From: Lepas anatifera
Taxonomy: Eukaryota; Arthropoda; Thecostraca; Lepadidae
NCBI GenBank assembly: GCA_034440635.1
Contig: JAOTON010001818.1
Coordinates: 306,001 to 370,000 of the forward strand
Reading direction: 5' to 3'
Length of the DNA stretch: 64,000 nt
Below, piece after piece: positions 23,123 to 35,910 of this stretch. The position numbers were made by a program, and so were the translations under genes. Every line of letters begins with the position of its first letter. Positions within the stretch are counted from its first letter, which is position 1. A model generated the notes under the pieces. That model made no database searches and was not told where the DNA came from. It worked only from the letters and a program-made list of their open reading frames with translations.

Positions 23123-25696
23123 CTCGGCCTGCGGCCTCGGCAGGTGCCGCTCCGGCGCAGGAGAAGCCGGTGACAATGTACGTTAGCCAAACAGTTCGAT
23201 TGACAGGCGAGTGTTTTCAGCAGTTTGATACTTATAACAACGCAATGTTGGAGTTTTAGGTTTTGTGTTCTCATTGTGGCTCCATTCAATCCCCTGTGTA
23301 AGCCCATGTTTTCCTACATTAGCATGTCTCTGCACACTGCGTCACGTTTGCCCTCTGTTCATGTCATCACATAGATAAACACACGTATAATGAACACACG
23401 AACTTGAAACTTATGTCCTTTTCGAAAGATAACAAGGTTGTTTTGTTAAGTAAAGACTGGGCATGACCAGAAGAAAGGAGATACATGATAAAATATGATG
23501 GGTTTTCCGACCGTATTTCACCTATACCTGCAGATTTTCACCCAATTCAGCCAATTTTTTAACGAGTTAGCTTCAGTTACCCTACTCCCAGTCCGCATGC
23601 GCAGTAACGTCTGCAGTGAATGAGAGCAAAGATACCGTTATAGTTGACTGAAGCATGTTAATATGCCGTTTGTTTGTCTCCTGGTCTAAATGATTTCATA
23701 GAGCCTATTATTCCTTAGAATTCCTACTGCACATGCACATAATAGTGCAGCGTCATAATGCCATCAATTAGGATTAGCAGATGCTATTCTGCTTTTACTC
23801 GCAAAAATTTGAGCGAAATCGGTCTATTGGCTCACGAGATAGCCTCCATGACCATAAGTTCTAATGCGCATGCGCACTGACCTTTGTTGTTACCAAGGGT
23901 GACAAAACACTCATGCTAACTTTAAGCACGTTGGCTTTCCCTCTGTTCAGGTCCTCCTCTGAAATATCCTCGCCTTTCAGGCCTATTTTCATAATTTCTG
24001 CTGCGCATGCGCAGAGCAGAGCAGCTTCAATGACATTTTTGACTTACATTTTGTGATATTCTTCTGTTCACAAAATTTCAAGAAAATCGACCCGTAGGTT
24101 GCCGAGATAGCCTCTGTTACCATTAGTTCAGTGCGCATGCGCAGTGACCTTTGTTGACCTGAATACCACATTCGAAATCTGCATGGTCGATTGCCTCTCA
24201 TTGATATTGTTCGGTAATTTGGTACGGAGTGCAACGAAATCTTCAATCTTTCATATGCTTATATACATACATGGTGGCTTTTCCAATGGTGGTAGATACA
24301 ATGCGCGGAGCAAGCGGCTGAACACCCCCCCTCCCAATGTCAGAATATCTATGGTTAATACAAACACAGAAGCTGTTCCGAGGCAATGGCGGGGAAGGCT
24401 CCAGTCCCGTACCAGCCCCCCATCCTCACTGCTCCCCCGTCCGAAATGTTTCCCATGAGCTATCTTAGCACGCCTCTGGACCCTGCTACCGTTCCCTAGA
24501 TACCTGAGGGCATCACTGCTCACTTCCTCGGATCTCTAAACACGCCTCGGCACCCTCTGCCCTCTAGTCAGGTTCCCGTCCGCCCCGACCGGCTAGCCAC
24601 CCGCTGTATGCACTCGGATAAAAATGTTATGCCTTTCTTGCACGCATTTACCGGCTGCAGCCTACTGCCGCAGCACAGAAGGTCCATGCAAGAAGGGCAG
24701 AATGACGTCACTACTGCTGCGGGAAAAATGGGACCGAAGTATTTTGCCCCTCAGTGGCGAACTAGTCGTCGGAGCGTCATGAAACAAAAACGGCAGAGCT
24801 CATAATTTCCCATACTAAAAGTTTAGAGAGAGCCATATATCTCAGTTGAGTATAAAGGCACTTTATCACGTGATGAATCTATTACAACCTATGAAAACCG
24901 CATCAAATTCAGTCTTTATCATCATATAGCTCAAAACCTATGGGAGACGCGCGGATATGGTCAGGCAGACGGTTGTAGAACTTGAGCCGGGCTTTTTTTG
25001 GTACCAATTTCGAAAAGAAAATTTGGAAATATGTAGTCCTAAATTCCCAAAAAAACAAAAAAATTATATTTTTTGCAGAAAAATATTTCCCATTAACTCA
25101 GAAATTTGCGTTTAGAATATGTTGTTGTAATGACAATACCCATCTTAACAAAGAAAACTGCGTTCAAAAATGTCCAGAATTTTGAAAGTTATATGGTTTT
25201 AAAGTTTTAGGCCATAATTGCAATGTTTTGGAAAAAGGGCCAAAACTGACCTTCAAAATTATGCTTTTGGTTCAGTCTAGTGTCTATGCAGTAATGCACA
25301 GTCCATTCTGTCTGCAAAAATCCAGTTTGGAACACCTAGCATCATATCTTCAGATATTTCGAACTTATAACTTTGGTAATGCATTTCACTACAAGTTGGA
25401 GGTAAAAGTTTCAAAAAATCATTTTGGAAGTACAAATTTGGATTTTTTGCTTCAAACTTTGAGCAACAACTAGTAATTGATTGTGTGTAAAAGAGTGTAA
25501 GTTTGAGAGCTGTAGACTAAAAATAGAAAAATAGAAAAATAAAAGTTTATAAAAATATAATCCAAAATTTTGGAAAAGTTTTTGCAAAATTCGAAAATCT
25601 GCAGCCGTGGGGATTTTTTATGGGTTCCTGCCTTTCATCCCTGCAAGTTTCAAGTATCTGATACCAGTCCTCAGAACAGACAACAACAACTACTAC
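23123..25696 (+). repeat. Concatemer unit 1
   Basis: It starts with the inner-type terminus and 'agaagccggtgacaatgtacg'. The 5' half holds GCATGCGC-containing palindromes near 23595, 23865, 24001 and 24132, in a partly duplicated segment. The 3' half (about 24250-25690) is nearly the same as 38390-39770 in unit 5. It ends 'cagaacagacaacaacaac'. There is no ORF. Confidence 0.75.
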
Positions 25697-26100
25697 CTCG
25701 GCCTGCGGCCTCGGCAGGTGCCGCTCTGGCGCAGGAGAAGCCGGTGACAATGTACGTTAGCCAAACAGTTCGATTGACAGGCGAGTTTTTTCAGCAGTTT
25801 GATACTTATAACAACGCAATGTTGGAGTTTTAGGTTTTGTGTTCTCATTATGGCTCCATTCAATCCCCTGTCTAGGCCCATGTTTTCCTAAATTAGCATG
25901 TCTCTGCATACTGCACCACGCTTGCCCTCTGTTCATATCATCAAAGAAATAAACACACGCATAATGTTTGTTTTGTTAAGCAAAGACTGGGCATGACGAG
26001 AAGAAAGGAGATACAATATAAAATATGATGGGTTTTCCGACGGTATTTCACCTATACCTGCAGATTTTCACCCAATTCAGCCTATTTGTTACCGAGTTAT

Positions 26101-27850
26101 GCCCCAGCTCGAGACCTCAGCCCCACCACCGAACTGATGTCCTGGATCCGCCTATGCTCGAGCTCCTTACCCCACCCCCTTACATATGTCCTGGATCTGC
26201 CTATGCTGGAACTCCGTAGCCCCACCTCTATACTGCCCTGGATCCGCCCATGCTTGAACTCCTTAGCCCCTACCCCTACTGATGTCCTGGATCCGCCTAT
26301 GTTCGAGCTCCCGAGCCCCACCCACGTACTGATGTCCTGAATCCGCTTATGCTCGAGCTCCTTAGCCCCACCCCCGTACTGATGTCTTTGATCCGCCTAT
26401 ACTCGAGCCTCTTAGCCCCAGCCCCGTACTGATGTCCTGGATCCGCCTCTGCTCGAGCTCCTTAGCCCAACACCCATACTGATGTCCTGGATTCGCCTAT
26501 ACTCGAACTCTTTAGCCCCTACCACCCTACTATTGTCCTGGATCCGCCTATGCTGGAACGCCTGAGCCCCACCACCGTACTGATGTCCTAGATCCGCCTA
26601 TGCTCGAGCTCCTTAGCCCCACCCCCGTACTGATGGCCTGGATCCGCCTTTGCTGGAGCTCCTTAGCCCCACCCCCGTACTGATGTCCTGGATCCGCCTA
26701 TGCTCGAACTTTTTAGCCCCACCTCCGTACTGATGTCCTGGATCCGCCTATGCTCGAACTCCTTAGCCCCTACCCTCCCCCCGTTCACTGATGTCCTGGA
26801 TCCGCCTTTACTCGAGCTCCGGAGCCACACCCCTGCACTGATGTCCTGGATCCGCCTATGCTCGAGCTCCTTAGCCCCACCCCCGAACTGATGTCCTGGA
26901 TCTGCCTATGCTCGAACTCCGTAGCCCCACCTCCGTACTGATTCCCTGGATTCGCCTATACTCGAACTCTTTAGCCCCTACCACCCTACTAATGTCCTGG
27001 ATCCGCCTATGCTGGAACGCCTGAGCCCCACCACCATACTGATGTCCTAGATCCGCCTATGCTCGAGCTCCCGAGCCCCACCCCCGTACTGATCAGCTGA
27101 ATCCGCTTATGCTCGAGCTTCTTAGCCCCACCCCCGTACTGATGTCCTGGATCCGCCTATGCTCGAACTCTTTAGCCCCTACCCACGTGCTGATGTCCTG
27201 GATCCGCTTATGCTCGAGCTCCTTAGCCTCACCCCCGTACTGATGTCCTTGATCCGCCTATACTCAAGCCCTTTAGCCCCACCGCCGTACTGATGTCCTA
27301 GATCCGCCTCTGCTCGAGCTCCTTAGCCCCACACCCATACTGATGTCCTGGATCAGCCTATGCTCGAGCTCCTTATCTCCACCCCCGTACAGATGTCCTA
27401 GATCTGCCTATGCTCGATCTCCTTAGCCCCATCCCCGTACTAATATCCTGGATCCGCCTATGCTCGAACTCCGTAGCCCCTACCCCCTACTGATGTCCTG
27501 GATCCGCCTATGCTGGAACTCCCGAGTCTCACCCCGTACTGATGTCCTGAATCCGCTAATGCTCAGCTGCTTAGCCCCATCCCCGTACTAATGTCCTGGA
27601 TCCGCCTATGCTCTAACTCCCTAGCCCGACCCTCGTACCGATGTCCTGGATCCGCCTATGCTCTAACTCCCTAGCCCGACCCTCGTACCGATGTCCTGGA
27701 TCCGCCTATGCTCTAACTCCCTAGCCCCACCCTCGTACTGATGTCCTGGGTCTGCCTATGCTCGAACTCTTTAGCCCCTACCCCCATGCTGATGTCCTGG
27801 ATCCGCTTATGCTCGAGCTCCTTACCCCCACACCCGTAACGACCCCACCT
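26101..27850. repeat. 50-bp satellite array 1
   Basis: There are about 35 copies of a 50-bp unit containing CTGATGTCCTGGATCCGCC followed by TATGCTCGAGCTCCTTAGCC and 'ccacccccgta'. Most copies contain a GGATCC site. Frames such as CLNSLAPTP are repeat artefacts. Confidence 0.9.
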
Positions 27851-27869
27851 CCGTGCCCCCCCGAAACGA

Positions 27870-28140
27870 CATAGGCGGACCCAAGGGGGAAAGGGGACAG
27901 GTGCCCCCCATAGAATCTTAGCGCCCCCTGAAATTGTCCCGGAAACCCCTGGAAAGTTCGATGGCACCCCCTGAAATGTCGTTTTCCCCGAGATGCAGGT
28001 ATCGGGGTCTACTGATAGGTTTTAGCGCCTACTTGATAGGTTTTTCCGGCCAAAAGTGGCGTCCCTGGTGTAGATAGCGCCCACCAGGAAGTTTCCCCTT
28101 CCACCTCGCCCCCGATAGGCAATCCTGGATCCGCGTATGG
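27870..28140. mobile_element. GC-rich MITE, copy 2
   Basis: It starts CATAGGCGGACCCAAGG and ends at CCTGGATCCGCGTATGG. The internal blocks match 3784-4043. It directly follows satellite array 1. Confidence 0.75.
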
Positions 28141-31012
28141 GAAGCGACATTTCAGGGAGCGTCATCGACCTTGAGAGGCGTGTCTTTACAATTTCAGAGG
28201 GCGCCGATGGTCGATGGGGGGTTGGGGGAGGGGGATGGGGGAGAAATGTGGGGGGGGCACCTAGCCTACTTATTCCCTGGATCCACCCATGGTCCAAAAA
28301 CAGAAACATAATACTCTTATTGTAAACTCGGACTTTTACGGTACTCTAATTACTTGTGATGCATTATGGGTAGTATTGGGTACTTTTTTACCAGACCATA
28401 AATAAACAGAAACGGCCGCGCCGATCGCCGGCGTTGCCGCGGCGTGGACGCAGGGGTGACGCGTGGTGATTTGCTACAACGATGCGTGGAGAAACGGCAT
28501 GTTTGTAAAGGTAACTTGGTGTTTCATTGATATCTATGCAGATGGAATGTCGACATATGTCTCTTACCTAGCTGCATGCAAAATTTCATTTCCCTCCAAT
28601 GACTCTAACCACCCTAAACCCCGGTGTGAAGCAAAAATGAACTGATAAAATTACCACTTTGAAATGTATTTTACGGCTTATAGCGCGGAAGCCGTAAGAG
28701 ATAAGTGGGGGGTATGAGTGAGAAAAATGACGGCAACGAAGTTTTCTATCCAGCCGTGTTAAGTTCAATACCGTAGCTATCATGGTCTGGAAACCAGGGG
28801 GCTGAGAATAAAAATTTTAAAAACTTATATTTTATTTTTGCCTATAAAATAAAAAGTTTCAGTCTGAAAGTTTTTATCTCTAAATATATAATAAAGGAGG
28901 CTATTCTCTCTTATTATCTGAAATGGGAACTAATTTTTATCAATTAGATCGGAAGATATAAGGGTTTGAATGATATTTTGGGAAATGCAGACCTTCACGG
29001 AATGGGCCAAAAAGGACCCTTAAATTTCCGTTTTTGTTTTGTTTCTGTGTTTGTGCAGTACTGCACAAACCGGCCTTTAAGTTGATATTTGACTCAGAAC
29101 CTGAACTGCTGTAGCTTCAGATATTTCGAGCCTGTAGTTTAGACCATGAGTTTTATGCCAAATTTAGGGTGCAAAGTTTAAAAGCTAATTTAGAGCCCTA
29201 AATTTAAAGCTTTTTCTTTCCAACTTTTTGTGTGAACTACAAATTTCCCTGATGTAAAAGGGTGCAAGTTTGAAGAGTCTAGATGAATTAGCAAAAAATA
29301 GAAAAATAAAAGTTAAAAATCACATAATGCAAAATTCTGGGCAAAATTTTGAAAATTTTGAAAATTGACAACCGTGGTGCTTATTCATTTGGAAGTGCCT
29401 TCTATCCACAAAAGTTTTAGGTCTCTGATACCAGCGCTCAGAACAGACAACAACAACAACAACAAGACGACGACGAGACCGGAAAAACTGTCAGAATAGA
29501 AGCCGTTTCTTACTTCGTTCGTCACCGGCTTCTGACCTCGGCCTGCGGCCTCGGCAGGTGCCGCTCCGGCGCAGGAGAAGCCGGTGACAATGTACGTTAG
29601 TCAAGCAGTTCGATTGACAGGCGAGTGTTTTCAGCAGTATGATACATATACTAACGCGATGTTGGGACTTGAGGTCTAATGTTCTCATTCTGACTACATT
29701 CAGTCCCATGTGTAAGTCCATGTTTTCCTAAACTAACATGTCTCTGCACACTGCGCCACGTTTGTCGTCTGTTCATGTCATCACATAAATAATCACACGT
29801 ATAAAGTTTGGTTTGTTAAGTAAAGACTGGCTATGCCCAGAAGAAAGGAGATACAATATAAAATATTATGGGTTTGCCGACCATATTTCACCGATACCTG
29901 GAGATCTTCACACAATTCAGCCTATTTGTTGCCGAGTTAGCTTCGTTTATCCTAAGTCCCAGTCCGCATGCGCAGTAAAGTCTGCAGTGAATGAGAGCGA
30001 AGATACCGTTATAATTGTCTGAAGCATGTTGGTATGTCGTTTGTTTGTCTCCTGAACTAAACTATCCCTTATAGCCTAATATTCCTTAGAATTCATACTG
30101 AGCATGCGCAGCACAATGCAATGTCATAATTCCGTGAATTGGGATTAGCAGATAGTATTCTGCTATTACTCTCAAATTTTTAGCCCAATCGGTCTATTGG
30201 CTCCCGAGATAGCCTCCCTGACCATAAGTTCTAATGCGCATGCGCACTTACCTTTGTAGTAAGCAAGGGTGTCAAAACTTTCATACTAAATTTAAGCATG
30301 TTCGCTCTCCTCTGTCCATGTCCTCTTCTGAAATATCCTCACCTGTAAGGCTTATCTTTAAGATTTCTACTGCGCATGCGCAGGGCAGTGCAGCTTCACT
30401 ATGACATTATTTGTGGTTTTCACTCCGTGTCATTTTCTTGTTCACAAAATTTCAAAAAAATCGACCCGTAGGTTGCCGGGATAGCCTCTGTTACCTTTAG
30501 TTCCACTGCGCATGCGCAGTGACCTTTCATTGACCTGAAGACCGGATTCAAAATCTGCATGACCGATTTCCTCTCATTGATATTGTTCGACAATATGGAA
30601 TAGAGTGCAACGAGATTTATATATTATTTACATGTCTAAATACGATAGCGGATACAAGGGGTGAGGCTAGTGGGCTTAAGTCCCCCCCCATGTGAAAATG
30701 CCTAGAGTTATAGCATGAGCAAAGGATGTTTGGAGGCAATGGCAGAGAGGCTGGAGCTAAAATGTGAATTCAGGGTAGCGGGGGGGATAGGAGGCACGTG
30801 CACCCCCCCCCTTTGGTCGATCCTCAGCACCCCCTGAAATGGCCACGGCGCCCCTCAAACATTCGATGGCACCCCTGAAATGTCACTTCCCACCCTTTCC
30901 CCTAAGATGCAAAAATCGGCGCCCATCGGAAGGATTTTACGTGCCAAAAGTTGCGCTCTATGCCCCGGATTACACCCCTTGCCCTGCGGACGGTGCCTCC
31001 TCTATCGGTAAT

Positions 31013-31870
31013 CCTTGATCCGCCTATGCTCAAGCTCCTTAGCCCCACCACCGAACTGATATCCTGGATCCGCTAATGCTCCAACTCCTGAGGCCCATCC
31101 CCGTACTGATGTCCTGGATCCGCCTATGCTCGAGCTCCTCAGCCCCACCCCCTTACTGATGTCCTGGATCCGCCTATGCTCGAACTCCGTAGCCCCACCT
31201 TCGTACTGTCCTGGATCCGCCTATGCTCGATCTCCTTAGCCCACCCCCGTACTGATGTCCTGGGTCCGCCTATGCTCGAGCTCCTTAACCCCACCCCCGA
31301 ACTGATGTCCTGGATCCGCCTATGCTGGAGCTCCTTAGCCCCACCCCGTACTGATGTCCTGGATCCGCCTATGCTCGAGCTCCTTACCCCACCCCGTACT
31401 GATGTCCTGGATCCGCTTATGCTCGAGCTCCTTAGCCCCACCTCCGTGCTGATGTCCTGGATTCGCCTATGCTCGATCTCCTTAGCCCACCCCCGTACTG
31501 ATGTCCTGGGTCCGCCTATGCTCGAGCTCCTTAACCCCACCCCCGAACTGATGTCCTGGATCCGCCTATGCTGGAGCTCCTTAGCCCCACCCCCTACTGA
31601 TGTCCTGGATCCGCCAATGCTCGAGCTCCTTAGCCCCACCCCCGTATTGATGTTCTGGATCCGCTTATGCTCGAGGTCCCGAGTTCCAACCCGCTCCTGA
31701 TGTCCTGGATCCGCCTATGCTCGAGCTCCTTAGCCCCACCCCGTACTGATGTCCTGGATCCGCCTATGCTCAAACTCACTAGCCCCACCCCGGTACTGAT
31801 GTCTTGGATCCGCCTATGCTCGAGCTCCTTAGCCCCACCCCCATACTAATGGCCTGGATCCGCCACTGCT
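31013..31870. repeat. 50-bp satellite array 2
   Basis: About 17 copies of the same unit as array 1. The array begins exactly at the right end of a degraded GC-rich MITE (ending about 31027), and the MITE end GATCCGCCTATG is part of the first repeat unit. Confidence 0.9.
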
Positions 31871-32570
31871 TATTAAGTTTATTTAAGCAGGGAGTGCAAG
31901 GAGTCACGTGTCATGGTATCACCACAAAGAGGTTTATTCGGCTGGGAAAGAAATGGTGTGCAACGGTGGATCCCTTGGCCAGTGCTACCTATGGTTAGAG
32001 GATGCATTAACTAGTGGGTAGATAGATAGACAGATGATAAACTTTTATTGGACGGCAACAATATGACAGGTATAACAAATAGATTGACGCAAAAGCCCGA
32101 AGGCTTAAGTGGTGGGGCCTCTCTTATCTCTCTCATAAAACACATCACTTTTACCGGACCTATCACACACATACACAGTACGATTTGGACACACATAAAG
32201 AAACAACAAAACACAACAAACCAAACAAGCAAACCAGTTCCTGACCACCATTTTGTTTTTTATTCGTCGCAAGTCGCCGCAGCGAGCAGGACCCTACCGC
32301 ACGGCCGCCACCCGGCCGTCCGACTGATATGAATATCTAATAGACAACGCGCCCGCCGCACGAGTAGAGGAGCCGAAACGAGACAGACTACCCTGCCACC
32401 ACCGGGCATTCGCGCTGGTCTATAGCATGCGTACAAAGCTATGGTATCTGTCTCGCATAGCAGCTACCAGTGCGCCGCCCGCAGCCACGCTACGGCCGAA
32501 CGGCGGGGTGAGGTTTCGAGCGGGAAACATACTAGCATTGTGTATTACATTTAATTAAAGGTACACTGTT
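31871..32570. other. Unrelated cargo inside unit 3
   Basis: Not found in units 2 or 4. It contains (GATA)n-like sequence, 'gataaacttttattggacg' (the look of a LINE 3' end in reverse) and a GC-rich stretch at 32270-32520. No coding support. Confidence 0.4.
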
Positions 32571-33914
32571 GTTGCTATGATATGCAACCTGTTGCGATGG
32601 CAAGATATGTCTTTCAACTAGCTTTTTGCCGAATTTCATCCACTTCCATCTATATTAACCATTCGAAATCCTGGTGTGAAGCAAAAATGAACCGACAAAA
32701 TTACCACCTTGAAATGTATTTTACGGCTGATAGCGCGGAAGCCGTAAGAGATAAGTGGGGGGTATGAGTGAGAAAAATGACGGCAACGAAGTTTTCTATC
32801 CAGCCGTGTTAAGTTCAACACCGTAGCTATCACGGTCTGGAAACCAGGGGGCTGAGAATAAAAATTTTAAAAACTTATATTTTATTTTTGCCTCTAAAAT
32901 AAAAAGTTTCAGTCTGAAAGTTTTTATCTCTAAATATATAATAAAGGAGGCTATTCTCTTTTATTATCTGAAATGGGAACTAATTTATCTTAATTAGATC
33001 GGAAGATATAGGGGTTTGACTGATATTTTGGGAAATGCAGACCTTCGCAGAATGGGACAAAAAGGACCCTTAAATTTCCGTTTTTGTTTTGTTTCTGTGT
33101 TTGTGCAGTACTGCACAAACCGGCCTTTAAATTGGTATTTGACTCAGAACCTGAACTGCTGTAGCTTCAGATATTTCGAGCCTGTAGTTTAGACTATGAG
33201 TTTTATGCCAAATTTAGGGTGCAAAGTTTAAAAGCTAATTTAGGGCCTTAAATTTATAACTTTTTCTTTCAAACTTTTTGTGTGATCTACAAATTTCCCT
33301 GATGTAAAAGGGTGCAAGTTTGAAGACTGTAGATGAATTAGGAAAAAATAGAAAAATAAAAGTTAAAAATCACATAATGCAAAATTCTGGGCAAAATTTT
33401 GAAAATTTTGGAAATTGACAACCGTGGTGCTTATTCATTTGGAAGTGCCTTCTATCCACAAAAGTTTTAGGTCTCTGATACCAGCGCTCAGAACAGACAA
33501 CAACAACAACCTCGGCCTGCGGCCTCGGCAGGTGCCGCTCTGGCGCAGGAGAAGCCGGTGACAATGTACGTTAGCCAAACAGTTCGATTGACAGGCGAGT
33601 TTTTTCAGCAGTTTGATACTTATAACAACGCAATGTTGGAGTTTTAGGTCTTGTGTTCTCATTATGGCTCCATTCAATCCCCTGTCTAGGCCCATGTTTT
33701 CCTAAATTAGCATGTCTCTGCATACTGCACCACGCTTGCCCTCTGTTCATGTCATCAAATAAATAAACACACGAATAATGTTTGTTTTGTTAAGCAAAGA
33801 CTGGGCATGACGAGAAGGAAGGAGATACAATATAAAATATGATGGGTTTTCCGACGGTATTTCACCTATACCTGCAGATTTTCACCCAATTCAGCCTATT
33901 TGTTACCGAGTTAT

Positions 33915-35610
33915 GCCCCAGCTCGAGACCTCAGCCCCACCACCGAACTGATGTCCTGGATCCGCCTATGCTCGAGCTCCTTACCCCACCCCCTTACATA
34001 TGTCCTGGATCTGCCTATGCTCGAACTCCGTAGCCCCACCTCTATACTGCCCTGGATCCGCCAATGCTTGAACTCCTTAGCCCCTACCCCTAATGATGTC
34101 CTGGATCCACCTATGCTCGAGCTCCCGAGCCCCACCCACGTACTGATGTCCTGAATCCGCTTATGCTCGAGCTCCTTAGCCCCACCCCCGTACTGATGTC
34201 CTGGATCCGCTTATGTTTTAACTCTTTAGCCCCTACCTGTTTTAACTCTTTAGCCTCTTGATGTCCTGGATCCGCTTATGCTCGAGCTCCTTAGCCCCAC
34301 CCCCGTACTGATGTCTTTGATCCGCCTATACTCAAGCCCCTTAGCCCCAGCCCCGTACTGATGTCCTGGATCCGCCTCTGCTCGAGCTCCTTAGCCCGAC
34401 ACCCATACTGATGTCCTGGATCCGCCTATGCTCGAGCTCCTTAGCCCCACCTCCGTACAGATGTCCTGGATCCGCCTATGCTGGATCTCCTTAGCCCCAT
34501 CCCCGTACCGATATGCTGGATCCGCCTATGCTCAAACCCCTTAGCCTCTAACCCCGTACTGATATCCTGGCTCTGCTATGCTCGAGCTCCTTAGCCCCAC
34601 CCCCGTACTGATGTCCTGGATCCGCCTATGCTCGAGCTCCTTAGCCCCACCCCCGTACTGATGGCCTGGATCCGCCTTTGCTGGAGCTCCTTAGCCCCAC
34701 CCCCGTACTGATGTCCTGGATCCGCCTATGCTCGAACTTCTTAGCCCCACCTCCGTACTGATGTCCTGGATCCGCATATGCTCGAACTCCTTAGCCCCTA
34801 CCCCCTACTGATGTCCTGGATCCGCCTATGCTCGAGCTCCTTAGCCCCACCTTCTTCCTGATGTCCTTGGATCCGCCTATGCTCGAACTCCGTAGCCCCT
34901 ACCCCCCACTGATGTCCTGGATCCGCCTATGCTCGAGCTCCTTAGCCCCACCCCCTTACTGATGTCCTGGATCCGCCTGTGCTCGAACTCCGTAGCCCCA
35001 CCTCTGTACTGCCCTGGATCCGCCTATGCTCGAACTACTTAGCCCCCACCCCTACTGATGTCCTGGATCCGACTATGCTCGAGCTCCCGAGCCCCACCCC
35101 CGTACTGATCAGCTGAATCCGCTTATGCTCGAGCTTCTTAGCCCCACCGCCGTACTGATGTCCTAGATCCGCCTCTGCTCGAGCTCCTTAGCCCCATCCC
35201 CGTACTAATATCCTGGATCCGCCTATGCTCGAACTCCGTAGCCCCTACCCCCTACTGATGTCCTGGATCCGCCTATGCTGGAACTCCCGAGTCTCACCCC
35301 GTACTGATGTCCTGATTCCGCTAATGCTCAGCTGCTTAGCCCCATCCCCGTACTAATGTCCTGGATCCGCCTATGCTCTAACTCCCTAGCCCGACCCTCG
35401 TACCGATGTCCTGGATCCGCCTATGCTCTAACTCCCTAGCCCGACCCTCGTACCGATGTCCTGGATCCGCCTATGCTCTAACTCCCTAGCCCCACCCTCG
35501 TACTGATGTCCTGGGTCCGCCTATGCTCGAACTCTTTAGCCCCTACCCCCATGCTGATGTCCTGGATCCGCTTATGCTCGAGCTCCTTACCCCCACACCA
35601 GTAACGACCC
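33915..35610. repeat. 50-bp satellite array 3
   Basis: About 34 copies. The order of variant units parallels array 1 in many places, so the two arrays were duplicated together with their host units. Confidence 0.9.
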
Positions 35611-35640
35611 CACCTCCGTGCCCCCCCGCCCCCGAAACGA

Positions 35641-35910
35641 CATAGGCGGATCCAAGGGGGAAAGGGGACAGGTGCCCCCCATAGAATCTTAGCGCCCCCT
35701 GAAATTGTCCCGGAAACCCCTGGAAAGTTCGATGGCACCCCCTGAAATGTCGTTTTCCCCGAGATGCAGGTATCGGGGTCTACTGATAGGTTTTAGCGCC
35801 TACTTGATAGGTTTTTCCGGCCAAAAGTGGCGTCCCTGGTGTAGATAGCGCCCACCAGGAAGTTTCCCCTTCCACCTCGCCCCCGATAGGCAATCCTGGA
35901 TCCGCGTATG
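35641..35910. mobile_element. GC-rich MITE, copy 3
   Basis: Almost identical to 27870-28140 and in the same position after the satellite array. Confidence 0.75.

Larger units (their letters stand above)
25697..29536 (+). repeat. Concatemer unit 2
   Basis: After a 5' module of about 390 bp the unit contains a 50-bp satellite array and a GC-rich MITE, then the 3' module. It ends in one inner 3' hairpin module (29465-29536, ending CTTCTGAC) directly abutting unit 3. It is nearly identical to unit 4 (offset about 7.8 kb). Confidence 0.75.
29537..33510 (+). repeat. Concatemer unit 3
   Basis: The 5' half matches the palindrome-bearing type of units 1 and 5, with sites near 30235, 30371 and 30506. 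The middle has a degraded GC-rich MITE, a shorter satellite array and about 700 bp of unrelated cargo (31870-32570). The 3' half matches units 2 and 4. Confidence 0.75.

Noticed and set aside
31139..31700. ORFs of 166 and 174 codons on opposite strands
   Set aside because: Both read through the 50-bp satellite. Their periodic sequence (SIGGSRTSVR, MLELLSPTP) follows the repeat, not a protein.
26101..35610. Possible CRISPR array because of regular short repeats
   Set aside because: Repeats are contiguous without unique spacers, and the DNA is eukaryotic; this is satellite DNA.
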